Part shown: piece after piece, positions 29,500 through 41,200 of the stretch
Position numbering within the stretch: position 1 is the stretch's first letter
How the letters are laid out: each line of letters starts with the position of its first letter
Origin: Takakia lepidozioides
Taxonomy: Eukaryota > Streptophyta > Takakiopsida > Takakiales > Takakiaceae
DNA: 64,000 nucleotides
Direction of reading: 5' to 3'
Assembly: GCA_030704615.1 (NCBI GenBank)
Contig: CM060734.1
Coordinates: 11,534,001 to 11,598,000 of the forward strand
Notes under the pieces: model-generated
Databases searched by the model: none
Seen by the model: the letters and a program-made list of their open reading frames with translations, nothing else
Told to the model about the DNA's origin: nothing
Program-made: the position numbers and the translations under genes

Positions 29500-30575
29500 C
29501 AGAGACTCAATTGATACTGGAGATGATGTTTCCAGATTTTTGGAGGAAAGAAGAAAATGTTCTGCCGTGTATGAAGTGAGTGAGTTCTAGTTTTGAGATT
29601 TTTTAATTTTTATGTTTTTAGGCCTTGTCTACAGAGCTCTAGGGGAACAAGAGCGGGCAACTCACATCCACCACACAAATATCGCTCAATTATTCCTCAT
29701 TGATTCAATGCTAGGCCAGGAGTAAACTAAAAGTAAATTCAATATGATAGTGTATTCAGAAACAAAACACTAGCACATGCTTTTTGCAAGAAGGAGAGAG
29801 TGGCAAAGACCGGTCTTGGAGCACAAGCTGCGAAGAGGAAGACCAACGAAGGAAAAAAAAAAAAAAAAAAAAAACTAGTGTTTGCCCTCTCTACTAGGAA
29901 ATACCACACCTAAACCTAAACCCCTAGTAATCAAATTATTATACCCCTCCCTATTACCCGACCATTGAACAGATTTACCCTCAATTTTGGGAAAAACAAT
30001 TAAAACCCCGATTAAACCATAAGGCACACTCACCGTGATCAGTACTATTAAGAGCCATGCATCCTCCCAAAGGTGAATTTTCAAGGAACTAAATGAAGGG
30101 ACAGATCCCTAGAAGGAAGACCACTTAATTTGTAAGTGATCATCTGCCAAACTTATGGACCATTGTAACCGGATCATTGACCTTTCGTATGCTTTGAAAA
30201 AATAATAGATCATTGACCTTCTCTCTTGACCTTTCCTAAATCACAAAGATCTAAGTGTAATTAAGCCTCGAGGCTTTGGATGAGAGCTTGATATGTTTCC
30301 AGTAGCCTCTTTTGGCAAACTACTACATGAGCACCCTAAAAGAGCTCACAAAGCTATCGTCAACCCAGCGATTAACCCTCCCATTGATTGCCTTAAACAT
30401 AGGCAAGGCCACCTATTAACCAAACCAGAAGGCATTAAGAACGAAATCTGGCTACAGGCATCGCTCTACACACCGACTGTCACCAACTCTTTGCACCCGA
30501 GCCGATACTCGCCCGCTTGCCTATGCAAATTAAACATTATCCCTGGCATAACCTAGATGGCTTCTCCATGGAAAA
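29500..30575. other. No gene recognised; A-tract at about 29851-29872
   Basis: Apart from a poly-A run there is no convincing feature. A 69-codon minus-strand frame (29875-30084) with a hydrophobic stretch is unrecognised. Confidence 0.4.
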
Positions 30576-30580
30576 TATGC

Positions 30581-31566
30581 CCGGCCAACATAGGCGGTCG
30601 CTTCATTTTCAAAAACTTTAAAATAAATAACCGACCGCCAACATAGGCGGTCGCTTTATTTTCAAAAAAATTAAAATAAATAAGCGACCGCCAACATAAG
30701 CGGTCGCTTCATTTTCAAAAACTTTAAAATAAATAAGCGACCGCCAACATAGGCGGTCGCTTCATTTTCAAAAACTTTAAAATAAATAAGCGACTGCAAA
30801 CATAGGCGGTCGCTTCATTTTCAAAAAAAATAAAATAAATACGACCGCCAGCAATGGCAGTCGCTTGATTTTCAAAACAACTAAAATAAAAGCGACCGCC
30901 AGTCATGGCAGTCGCTCCATTTCCAACAACATTTTAATAAAAGCGACCGCCAGTAGTGGCGGTGGCTGGATTTACAAAAAACAAAACAATTGCGGTGACC
31001 GCCCGTAATGGCGGTCGCTCGATTTTCCTCCAAAATATAGAGAAGCGGCCGCCTGTAATGGCGGTCGCTTCATTTTCATTTTCAAAACAATCAAAATAAA
31101 TGCGACCGCCACAAATGGCAGTCGCTCCATTTCCAACCAAATTTTAAAAAAAGCGACCGCCACTAATGGCAGTCGCTGCAATTACAAAAAACAACAATAC
31201 CGGCGACCGCCCCTAATGGCGGTCGCTCCATTTTCCTCCAAGAAACAAAAAAGCGACCACCAGTAACGGCGGTCGCTTCATTTCCAAAATAATTAAAATA
31301 AAAGCGACTGCCAGTAATGGTGGTCGCTGCATTTTAAAAAATAACCATTACAGCGACCGCTAGAAATGGCGGTCGCTGCATTTTGTAAAAACAAAAACTG
31401 CCAAGTAACGGAAGTGAGGGGAGAATGACTGGGGGCTTATATGCCTCCCCCCCCCCTCATTCCTCGCTCCACGCGTAGGGCAGACCTCGTAGAAGTGACC
31501 GCCACCATGGCGGTCGCTCCATTTAAAAACAAAAAAAAACGACCGCCACAAATGGCGGTCGCTACA
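30581..31566. repeat. Array of about 18 short palindromes (GCGACCGCC...GGCGGTCGC)
   Basis: A unit of about 50-56 bp repeats from 30581 to 31390, with two more units at 31497-31566. Each unit has a near-perfect palindrome, GCGACCGCC-NNNNN-GGCGGTCGC, followed by an AT-rich spacer of type TTCATTTTCAAAAACTTTAA. Left units use loop AACATA; later units use CAGTAAT, CACAAAT and similar, so the spacer and loop drift along the array. An unrelated insert of about 110 bp (31392-31495) separates the last two. No reading frame is conserved; apparent frames follow the repeat. Confidence 0.95.
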
Positions 31567-31920
31567 TTTCGCCAAAAAAAAGTGAACCGTTTTTCCTAAG
31601 TATATCTATATAGAATTGCCAACAAACATCCCCATGCTTTTCTCCCCTCAACCCATGTTGATAAAAGTTTCTTTTCTGTTTGTTGCTTCATGAATTTCGG
31701 AGTTAAGGTCCCTTCATTGGCCTCATCTTTCCATTACCAGAGCTTATGTGTAGCTAAAAGGTAAAACTCTACATTCTGATGTAAATGGTGATGTACCTTT
31801 GCTTGTCACGAGTTGTTTTGTTTTTTTACCTTGGAGAGTTGAGATTGTAGGCATGTTTATTTCTATGGTTCCTTTGTAACCAGATCAAAGAAGAGGGAGG
31901 TCATTTATGTGATGGGGTCT

Positions 31921-31990
31921 GGTATGCACTCCCTTACGGGGTGAGTGCATACCACACTCACTCCATAAGGAACTGCCATACCAGGAGATG
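31921..31990. repeat. Strong hairpin
   Basis: GGTATGCACTC...GTGAGTGCATACC forms a stem around CCTTACGGG; outer CTGGTATG/CATACCAG extends it. Confidence 0.75.
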
Positions 31991-32431
31991 GTTGGTGGGT
32001 TCCCTCTCTCTCCCTCTCTCTCCCTCCCTCCATGGATCTGGTTGGTTCTTTTAAAACTTTGATAGTTTAAGACCAGTGGTATGTTACCTAACCCCTAATT
32101 AACCTTCTTGGAATTTGGTTAATTTCGGTTATTTACATTACCCGGATTTTTGGTATAAGGTCGGGATCCTAAGACAAAATCATTTGCCTCCCCATCGACG
32201 CGCTTAGCCCTCAATCCATTCGAGAATTTAATCGAATTTAAATGAATTTGAAGCCAGTAATTAGGTCAACACTTTCTTTTCATTGGGGGTTTCTGCCACG
32301 TATCGATTTTATTTTTGGGTCAGTTGTCTGTCTCATTGACAGGAATGGTTACGCACGGACACGGTGATGGAGCTTACGCTCAATTTTCTCTTGAGTTCTA
32401 GAAAGGAAATTCAAACTTCACAATTGGGTCG
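31991..32431. other. No gene recognised
   Basis: Pyrimidine-rich CCCTCTCT repeats near 32005-32030, then AT-rich sequence leading into the DUF7869-like frame. An upstream exon of that frame could lie here, but I cannot identify it. Confidence 0.35.
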
Positions 32432-32941
32432 TTGGCTCGTTGTCTGTGCCAACTTGAAAAGCCGACATGCCGAGAATCCAGGAACATTTTCGACACTGCA
32501 GTTCAAAATGATATTTTTGAAACGCTCATGAGAGGTAAATCGAGATGTTTGGAGGCTCTGAAACCCTGCAGGCCGCAAGATAAACGTGGTGCTCGACCAC
32601 TTCCTAGACGACTTTATTTGCAGATGGACAACTCCGCCAAGGACAATAAGAACAAATGGATGCTTGCTTTCCTATCCCTCCTCACTACCAAAGATGTCTT
32701 TAAAGAGATCCAGCTAGGTTTTCTCATGGTCGGGCACACCCATGAGGATATTGACGGATTCTTCAGCTATCTCTCGAAGAAGCTAAAGGAACGCAATACG
32801 GAGTGGTGTAGACCGAGAAAAGGAGGTAACCCCTCCGACTTGGAGAGGTACAGGGACTGTTGGTCAAAAGTCTGGGAGTACAACCCGACAGAACTTGCTC
32901 AATGGATCCACACTGAACAACGCCGCCACGAAAAAATATGA
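32432..32941 (+). CDS. DUF7869-like protein, probably a fragment
   Basis: A 169-codon open frame. Its core, LYLQMDNSAKDNKNKWMLAF followed by GFLMVGHTHEDIDGFFSYLS, matches the conserved pattern of DUF7869 proteins (Asp-Asn-x-x-x-x-Asn-Lys and Gly-His-Thr-His-x-Asp-Ile-Asp). I know these from plant, algal and animal genomes, usually as repeated, mobile-element-like genes. The conserved acidic and His residues suggest a nuclease-like fold, but that is inference. The true start is unknown; the first Met is used. The frame ends at 32941 with TGA. No neighbour explains its role. Confidence 0.65.
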   Translation: MARCLCQLEKPTCRESRNIFDTAVQNDIFETLMRGKSRCLEALKPCRPQDKRGARPLPRRLYLQMDNSAKDNKNKWMLAFLSLLTTKDVFKEIQLGFLMVGHTHEDIDGFFSYLSKKLKERNTEWCRPRKGGNPSDLERYRDCWSKVWEYNPTELAQWIHTEQRRHEKI

Positions 32942-33470
32942 CAAGAAATAGCACCAAGAGAATTACAGCAGTGGAAGCAGTGAAGGCGCGCGCGAATTTG
33001 GATGAGGCTAACCTTCAGCCAGATACCTGAAGGTTACCTTCTTGCGAACCACTTTCCGTCCGTGGACGAAATGTTGAGGTCATTTCCAGTCCTTCGTTTT
33101 AAGATATAAAATTTTCTTTATGTTTTTTTCCCTTTGTGTTTGCGTTGGGGGATCCTTCCTGCTCAGATGGAAAATGCCGACGAGCACATCCAGACTGTCT
33201 TAATGGTCAACCCATAAAACCCATCATTGAGGCTCCGGATATTGAGCTCACGAAACAGGAGAAGGAATGTGCCACATACAAACACAAACTGCGGGCTGAA
33301 ACGTATACTACGCCGCACCCTTTGTATATTCAACTATCAAGTTTCACTATAAGCTCGATTATTGTCGCTTTTCACTGCTGTAGTTACAAATAATATTAAG
33401 ATAATAGACCGTGTGAATTATTTTCACTACAATAGGGGCAATAATTACAGATGTAATGAGATATTTTCAC
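32942..33470 (+). other. Downstream of DUF7869-like frame; nothing certain
   Basis: A short plus frame at 33136-33393 with a Cys-rich start (GDPSCSDGKCRRAHPDC) is unrecognised and may belong to the same element as the DUF7869-like frame. Confidence 0.3.
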
Positions 33471-33477
33471 TAACAGA

Positions 33478-33545
33478 GATGAGGAGAAGCTTTGGAATGA
33501 ACACTTTCCCGACCCCAGTCAATGGTAGGACAATGCAGACGAAAA
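33478..33545 (+). pseudogene. PDF-motif first half (type 2) copy
   Basis: Reads DEEKLWNEHFPDPSQW, stop, DN: the first half of the type 2 PDF cassette with TGG changed to TAG. The following sequence matches the cassette intron for about 150 bp. Confidence 0.6.
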
Positions 33546-33769
33546 GGTGAATGCATGTTGGACTACAGAAAGAAGCAGATGCTACTCAGAATTGGAACTA
33601 ATGTAAGTAGGGTTGGGGTGTTTGCTGGAAGAACACCCCGTCGGTGTCAAGCTGCTAGCAGCAAGGTTGAGGATGTATTCATATGCAATCCTCAATATGT
33701 TTTTGTCCCAACTCGCTCAAGTGCACCCACACCCCCCTCTCCCGACCCCTCCTCCTCCGCCCACGATCT

Positions 33770-34080
33770 AAATACTAACTCCCTTAACATCATCACCCGG
33801 AATGTCGGCTCTATGACCACTAGTATACAGAGCCTTATACATCTTCTCACAAACTCCACGCCTCCGCACATTATTCTACTACAAAAAACTAAACTACACA
33901 CCACCCGCCCTAACCGCTCATACATAAACAAGCTACTCCCGACATACTACTTCCTGTATGGCAACCCTTTGTCGGCTCCGTAATGCCTTAGGCGGCGCTC
34001 GGCCCCATATAGCCCCACCCTGGGAGGCGTTGCCATTGGCATCCTACACACGCATCATTCTCCCAGCAACACCACCTGCA
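33770..34080 (+). mobile_element. LINE endonuclease N-terminal fragment
   Basis: LNIITRNVGSMTTSIQSL then PPHIILLQKTKL is the start of an APE-type LINE endonuclease (first Asn strand and the Q/E-x-K/T-K-L box). It breaks at about 33983 and then shifts frame. A minus-strand piece of probably the same element lies at 34217-34440. Confidence 0.6.
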
Positions 34081-34084
34081 GAAT

Positions 34085-34440
34085 TCAACATGAAAAATTA
34101 GGGATGATTCTGATAACAAGGAAAAACAGACTGAAATGTGTTGAAGAAGGTGCCTTCATTAGCAGTGCCTTGTTCTATCAATTGCATTGCTGCCGCTGCT
34201 TTTTCTAGTTGATCATCTACCTACGCAGATTTCTTGAGGGTGGAAGGGGTTGGGGGGATGGGGGCATGGGGGGAGCTGTGAATCCAGGGAGGAGCGTTAT
34301 TGCCCTTAGGGTGGCAGAGAGGATGTCATTGGATAAAAATGGGAATTTATTAGTTAGAGCTGGCAAGTCTTGAGTCGGGGAGGTTAGTGTGGCAAGATGG
34401 TTGCCTAGGATTGTATGGACCACTCCGGGTTTGGATTGTA
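34085..34440 (-). pseudogene. Inverted PDF-cassette spacer plus LINE fragment
   Basis: 34085-34200 is the reverse complement of the cassette spacer (GGCACTGCTAATGAAGGCA, TTCTTCAACACATTTC). 34217-34440 in the minus orientation reads like a LINE endonuclease-RT linker (PALTNKFPFLSNDIL). Together with 33770-34080 this suggests a LINE insertion with an inversion. Confidence 0.4.
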
Positions 34441-34509
34441 AGAGGTTGGATCTATGGTGGTTTTGGAGTGATTTTGACATGTTACTGTCAATGTGGTAAC
34501 AAGAAAGTA

Positions 34510-34840
34510 TCGAAAAATAGATAACAAAGATGAGGAGAAGCTCTGGTATCAACACTTTTCCAACCGTGGAACAATCGAGGACAATGTGGTCAGGGCGCCT
34601 TCTTCTTCAACCTATTTCAGCATGTTTTGCCCTCTCATCAGACTCGTCCCTGATATTTGCATGTTGAATTCTGTATAGCTCGTTGGGTGGATCTGTGGTG
34701 GTTTGGAGTGACTTTGACAAGTTCCTGCCAGTGTGGCAGTAGGAAAGTATCCAAAAACATATAACAGAGATGAGAAGCTTTGGAATGAACACTTTCCCAG
34801 GTGGGACAATAGAGAAAAAGATGAATGCCTATTGGATTAC
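34510..34840 (+). pseudogene. Two worn PDF-motif first halves
   Basis: 34524-34590 reads DEEKLWYQHFSNRGTIEDN and 34768-34830 reads EKLWNEHFP then WDNREKDE: two copies of the type 2 first half with small deletions, separated by cassette spacer. Confidence 0.55.
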
Positions 34841-35014
34841 ATAGACATGCAGATGCATCTCAGATTTGGAACTAGTGTGATAATAAGGTTGGGGTGTTTT
34901 CTAGAAGAACTCCACACTGTCAATGTCAGCTGCTAGCAACAAGGCAAGGATGTATGCATGATTTGTACACAGGCAGGGCTAGCTGAAGGACCACGGATAG
35001 AGTGTGGGTCCAGA

Positions 35015-35155
35015 TTCATCCAAGAGGACCAGATTTCAAACACAGGATTACTTCTGATTCCCTGTGGATCAATAGCTACAAGAAACCTGCATGGGTAGAT
35101 GGTCAACTGGAAACAGCAGCGGCAGCAGCACAATTGATAGAACCAGACGACAGAG
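35015..35155 (+). pseudogene. PDF-motif second half (type 2), open frame
   Basis: After a CAG acceptor the frame reads IHPRGPDFKHRITSDSLW, then INSYKKPAWVDGQLETAAAA. PDFKH, the Leu-Trp pair and PAWVDGQLE reproduce the OSB PDF motif better than any other copy here. The first half that would pair with it is at 34768-34830. It ends before the ubinuclein gene's 3' end on the opposite strand. Confidence 0.65.
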
Positions 35156-35231
35156 ATTGCCTACAGTTAATGTAGAATTACAAGCAAGGTCACACCCAAG
35201 CTTCAACTTGAATTGCAGTGGCTGAAAGTTT

Positions 35232-38200
35232 TCAAATCGAGGGAGACTTGTTCTGCTTCTGTCTGGAGTACACTTTCACCCTCTCGCTCTGCCCCTGATT
35301 GTTGGAAAGTTCGCCAGTTATGACGAGCTTTTCGATTGAGGCATGGGAGATGCTTTTCGGAAACTCATTTGTGCCACAGCTCTTCCTCAAAGAGCCACCC
35401 TTCCTGACCGAAGGAGAAGGCAAAAGAGAAGTCATGTGAGAATCGACTTTGACCTTCATCTTCCTGATTTTCTTCAACGGGGACTTAATTGTTGTCCTAA
35501 TGGAATCTACCATTTCAATATACTCTTTCAATGACTCATTGCAATCTTGCAATGTATCATACTTGCTCCGGTTCTTGATGTTACTCGGGCTGTTGCTAGG
35601 TGATTTTCGTTTCAATTTACTGCCGACCTTTCGTATACTGGAAAATAGGAGACTTCCACTCTCCGGGGCAATTTCATCATTCTGTACTGTACTGGTGGGT
35701 GTAGTCTTCCGTATCGTAAAAGAAGGCCCCAGGCCTTGGCTTGACTTGTTTGAGAGCTTCTTCACCTGCACGTGTGGAGAATCTTCGTCGCCCTTGTGCC
35801 TCTGACTCAAAACACCCACTTTTTTCTTTTTCCTTGGTTCCTGCCACCAAAAACGAGGTGTTAATTAAGGAGTAGAGGCAGGAAATACTCCTTTCTTCAA
35901 TACTGCATTTGAAAGGAAGCCTCGCTCTCTGGCAGGTTGGCCATAGAGAATATCTCTATGTTCCTCGAACTGATTTTCCTTAACACCAGCCAAGGTCATG
36001 TCAAACAACGTTTTATGAGTACTTGACACCAGCCAGACAACAACATTCCCATACTGTAACCGTCTGCCCAACTACCTCCAACATGCATTTTTGTTGATAA
36101 AGTTTTATGCTTGCGTGCCTGCCCCTTCATAAAAAGGACAAAGAAAGGGGAGAAAAGTCCAGGTACCTTGTTGAGCTTATTAAGGTGCTTTTTCCGCTCC
36201 TTGGCACGATAGACCGCATGCTTAATGTCACTGTTATCCATCCACCCTTCTGGCCACAGCTCTGCCAACTGCGGACCATTGGCCCTCAACACCAGTTAGC
36301 CTTCTACACTTATCTCCAGAAATTGATGCATATGGTACAGCCTTGACTTTTCCCCATACACAATCACTAGGCTACTGAACCCAAAATATACCCTCGAGTC
36401 CAGATAAATCAAATAAACTGTCCAATAAATTTGCAAACTAACTGCCTAGATAGGCATGTAAGTGAAGTACATTTGGTATTCATGTATAGTACGTCGCAGT
36501 TGATGGTGTCCTCATTACCAAATTGCCAACCTTACAAAGACATGGAATTGATGGAAGGCAATTCTAATGTAGATGCATAGAAACCAATGTAGTATGTCTA
36601 TTAATTCACCTAAAAGTGCTCTGCAAAAAGACATCCCTTGTAATCTGAAAGGAGGAAACTAACCTCAACGTACAGCTTCCGGATCTGTGGACCTTTATTC
36701 TCATCCATTCCCTGTCCAAACAGCCCCCACAACCAGAGTCAAGCCATAAAATTCAGACTGTTCTCAACTTGTTAACTACATGTTTGTGTGATCTGCAGAT
36801 AATATACTACGGTGCATTGCTGTGATGGGAAATAGTAGATAATAAAGCAGTCATAGCTATTTTTCTTTAAACCGTTGAGGATGTTTGTGGACAGATTTTC
36901 CATCCTGCTACTACCTGTACATTGTGTGCAATAGACACCAATCAGAGGACATTTGTGCAGAGCCAGTGTGTCAATGAGCTTGATTGGGCTACAAATTAAC
37001 TATTGTGGCTAAGGATCTGATTGTGGCCATGTTCATTACAGTAGGCTCGGAAGAAAATTGAAAGACGGAGAAAAGGAGGAAGACCTCAAGGTACTGTTCA
37101 TAGAGATCACAGAGCCGGTCCTCAGTAGCCTGGTCCCACTTGTATTTCTTACTACTGCTGCCACCTCTCTCTGCTGAACCAGGTCGCATCTCAAAATCAT
37201 CGGAACCATCCTCGTGAAGCTCACCATCCTGGAAAGAGATCCTTAGAGAAGCCAAAATTAGAGTCTACGACTAGGCTGATGACATGAATTTAAGCCAAAA
37301 CAATTCCTGAGAAATTATTTTCCTTATGCAGCATTGAGTCTAACAATCCGTGGTGCAACTGAAAGACAGTGTAAGACTTAGAAACTCTTCCCGACTTTAA
37401 TTCTGTTTTCATCCTTTGTCACCATTGAACTGCTGCAATACAATTAACTATTTTGTGGTGGGCGAATGCTGCTGGCACACGCTGTGAGGCTTGATCACCC
37501 CAACACGTTTCACTCCTAGAATTTCTACAAGCATGGTCAGTAATTAGCACTTGAGGCCCACCTCTCACTACGTTACCTGAGCTTTAAGCGAGGAGACTCG
37601 GGATTGGACCATCTCTGTCACCTCGCGTTTGATGTCCTGTAACCGGCCTTCCTTCTCTTGCTTCGCTGTCAAACCCAGCTCCACCATTTCCTTCAAGTTT
37701 CTCTGCTACCCCGAAATATAGAGATGTACTGAATTCTTATCATTGCAGAACTTATACCACCATGCTCTCCTTACAACCATATGGAGTAAAATGAACTGCT
37801 ATGTTAGCTCCACCCTACACCGACCGTCCCAGAACAGGTGACTCTAAAAGTGAATAGCATTGAATGATGACACACAGTACACTTTGGCTACAGGGAGGAG
37901 CATGCTTTGAAATCAAATAAGATGATGAGTGTCCCAACATTCTTCTGGTGGTGTCGTACCTTGAGGGTCGGAAGTCGCATTACATGCCCGCATATCTATC
38001 GGCCCATGAGCTGATCAACTAGCTCATCTGGCACCATTTGCCACTGTCTTTGTCTGGGCTGCATTTTCACAAAGGAAATTTTCCATGAGTCCTATGCAAA
38101 AGCACCACAGACCAATATATGGGCATCTCAATTCAGTGCAACAATAAGAAACCTACAAGCTACATTTGAAAATAAAGCTTTTAGAGCTTAGCTTCAATCT

Positions 38201-41200
38201 TTCCGGGGATTATGCTGCTGAGCCTTGGTAAACTAGCGTACTTGAAGTGTTAGGCAAGCAGAACAAAAATGCCCACTCCAGGCATTGAACCTACCTGTCC
38301 ATAAATGTGAAGAGGTTGAGCACTACTGACATCGCAGTTTGGGCACACATTTGAGTATGATGTTAAGATAAATCTTGGATACATTGATAACCACAACAGA
38401 CAGTGACTGGGAATGTACCGCAAGTCTTGCAACCTTTGCAAGCCTCTGCTTCACATCACGTGGCACACGCTTGTTCTTTCCTCCTGAATGCGTAAGTTGC
38501 TCTGGTTCTTCCCCAGTTGCTGTTGGGGGACAACCTGCAACACATTCCTTCACTCGCTCGTAAAACCCCTTATCATATGAAGACAATTTGAAGAGTCAAA
38601 CTCTAGCCTACAACATATCTATCCATGGAGCGACCAGTAAACTCTGAACGCACATTATTGAGGTAACTAAAGATAAAATGAGATAACCACATCCAAGGAG
38701 CTTCTAAAGATGAGGCAAAGGCACCAGCATAAAACAGAAGTCACATGTAAGAAGAAACAACAAAAAGAAGGAAGGAAATCAGAAAGAATGCTGTCTCATA
38801 ACTTATAGAGCCAAGTTGAGAGTGCGTTAGACAAGTCAACTGTTTCCTGTATTGCAGTGATAAGCTGTAATAAGTTTCCACTGACTTCACCAGTTTATTG
38901 ACAGATGGTGCAGACGTACTAATTTGGTGTGTCAAAATGTAGCCTACAGGAATGTACAAGAGCCATGTCTAAAGCTTCCGCGCATCAAGCGAACAGGATT
39001 ACGGCGCAAGCGCTTTCTTGATATGAAATTGAATCTACTTGGAAGATATGTTTTTGTAGGTACCACAATGACGAGCGTATGGGTACAAAGAACCTACACT
39101 CAGCAACACCCCTCTCCAGATCCTGGATAGCTCGCTCCCGCATAGTGCCTTTCCGCCACAGGCCTGGACTTACATCCTTTTGACTCGGTGTTGCCACTTT
39201 CAGCTTCCAGAGCACACCCACAAAACACAAGAAGGTTCTTACTCTTGAAGTAGCAGAATGTATACCAAACGATACATAGGAGAGAACATTTTAATCAGTG
39301 AATTGCATGATTTGATCCACTGCAACCTTAAGCGTGCTATGTCCACTGGGCCTGTGCCACTGATAGTCTCTCACAACCCTGCCTTCCACAGGGTAACTGG
39401 AAGTGGTAGTGTAACAGCAAATTAAGACTTACTGGATCATAAGTTGGGGGTTTGCCACCATCTGCCTCAGAAACCCTGGTCTCCTCCTTCAAACAAGTTG
39501 TTGTATCATCACATCCATCTTCATCCCATTGCCTGGCCCTTGCATGCTCCTTTTCAAGTAGCTGGCTGAATCTTTCAGCTGGTTTTCTTCTCGCGATGAC
39601 ACAAATCCCATCGCCGATCTATGATGCTTCTTGTGTCTTCAGTGATGGCTTCCTGAGCAAGACCTACTTGCAGCCCCTTACTTTCCTTAGCCCTCACGAC
39701 CTTCCCTTGATCTCCATCACTGCCACTGAAACACATTTTCAGACTCACATGTTCATGCAAACATCATTGTATCACGAACCTTAATCACTACCGCTGAAAC
39801 CAGCGCCATCTTTCTTGCTGTTGTATACTGGCGACTTCTATCATCCTTTTCCTTTCGTGACTGTGCCACTCTACTCATTCATCCAGAGCTGGAGATGATG
39901 TTCTCTCAGGCTTGCAATGGGTGTACTAAGCTAACCTTCTCTCTCTACAAATCAAATGCAAAATTTCCTACCATAAAGGCACAAGCCTTAGACCCACGTG
40001 TAACTGATGTAAGCCGCTTCAAAGACAAACACAAAGAGGAGCCTGAAGAGAGAGCTGGGACGCACATTTTCTCAGGCGTTTTGTTGATTAAAAACCCTGA
40101 GTTTTTCAACTTTGCTTTTTGCACTTTGGAGTACTCATTCTACAACCAGCACCACCACAGTCAGGAGAAGAGAACATGGCCACTTCCTCATTCACTACGA
40201 AAGCCCCCTAGAAACTTGCTGGAGAGGAACATATAGTTCAGACAAATAGAAGGGAAGCATGAAGTCAATAGGTCAAATAGGAAAGAGAGTTGGCTAGACC
40301 ATGCGAACCTGAAAGTCAGTATTAATGAAGGCATGTGGCACCAGCTCTTTGTGGTCAATGAATGCATCTTCACTGTGGTACTGATGCTCATCTGAAAGGG
40401 CCTCTACATTCCCTCTACCTGCAATGGCTTAACCCAAGACTCTAGACTGTAGGCACCGACACTTCTACAATGCCATGCATTCGGACAGAATGCGATGTCA
40501 CACTCTGGGCTTCCCAGAGACCGCACATTTCAGTTATATCTTCATCATTGGTAAACTGCCTGGGCTATGGTGGTAGCAATGCAAATGAGTAGATTTTGAG
40601 GTGCAAGTTCCCCTAACAGTAAAATATCAATTCCCGACAGTATTTCTTCTCGTCCATATAGCTCACACACTGTTCATTCTCACCCCTGTTTATTCAAAAC
40701 CTGAAAACGTGGAATAAAACAAAGAACGAACCTACATGAGTCTCAAGTTCGCAGGGAAGCTGGAAGAATTTTGCGACCCAAGACAAGAGAATGCCCAAAT
40801 GTTCTGCATTCGTTTTCCTCTAACGACCTATTCTAGACCAGCGCTCTTTTATGACCCCAATGCTCAGCCGTCGCTGAAGGCACAAATTCAATGTCCTCGA
40901 ACAGTTTTTAACATCATAATACTTTGTGGGATCAACCACAAAGGGCAATCAACAATTTGTCTTTGGTTTACTGTGAAGGGAAAGATACCAAACAACTACT
41001 CTTCATTACAATGCTCTGGTATGGAAGTGCGTATTTTCAATTAGCTGCATTCCCCGTAAGCACTTGTAGCTTGGTTCTGGGTTGTGTACAGGCAAGGACA
41101 TTTTCAGGAATGAATTTCTTTCCCAGATCCATTGAGGTTGAGTTTCAGCCTAACGGATAAAGTCTCCTCATCCTTATCAAGTTGAGGTTCGAAAGTAAGA

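Noticed and set aside
29875-30084. Possible organelle-derived insert (hydrophobic minus-strand frame)
   Set aside because: I compared it mentally with small photosystem proteins and found no convincing match.
30581-31566. CRISPR array
   Set aside because: Regular spacing, but the repeats are palindromes with related spacers, and the context is a plant nuclear genome with introns.
30724-31575. Minus-strand frames rich in repeated Ala-Gly-Gly-Arg segments
   Set aside because: They follow the palindrome repeat unit and change frame between units; no protein constraint is visible.
40736-41160. Plus-strand frames within the ubinuclein gene
   Set aside because: No family resemblance; they overlap introns of the opposite strand.
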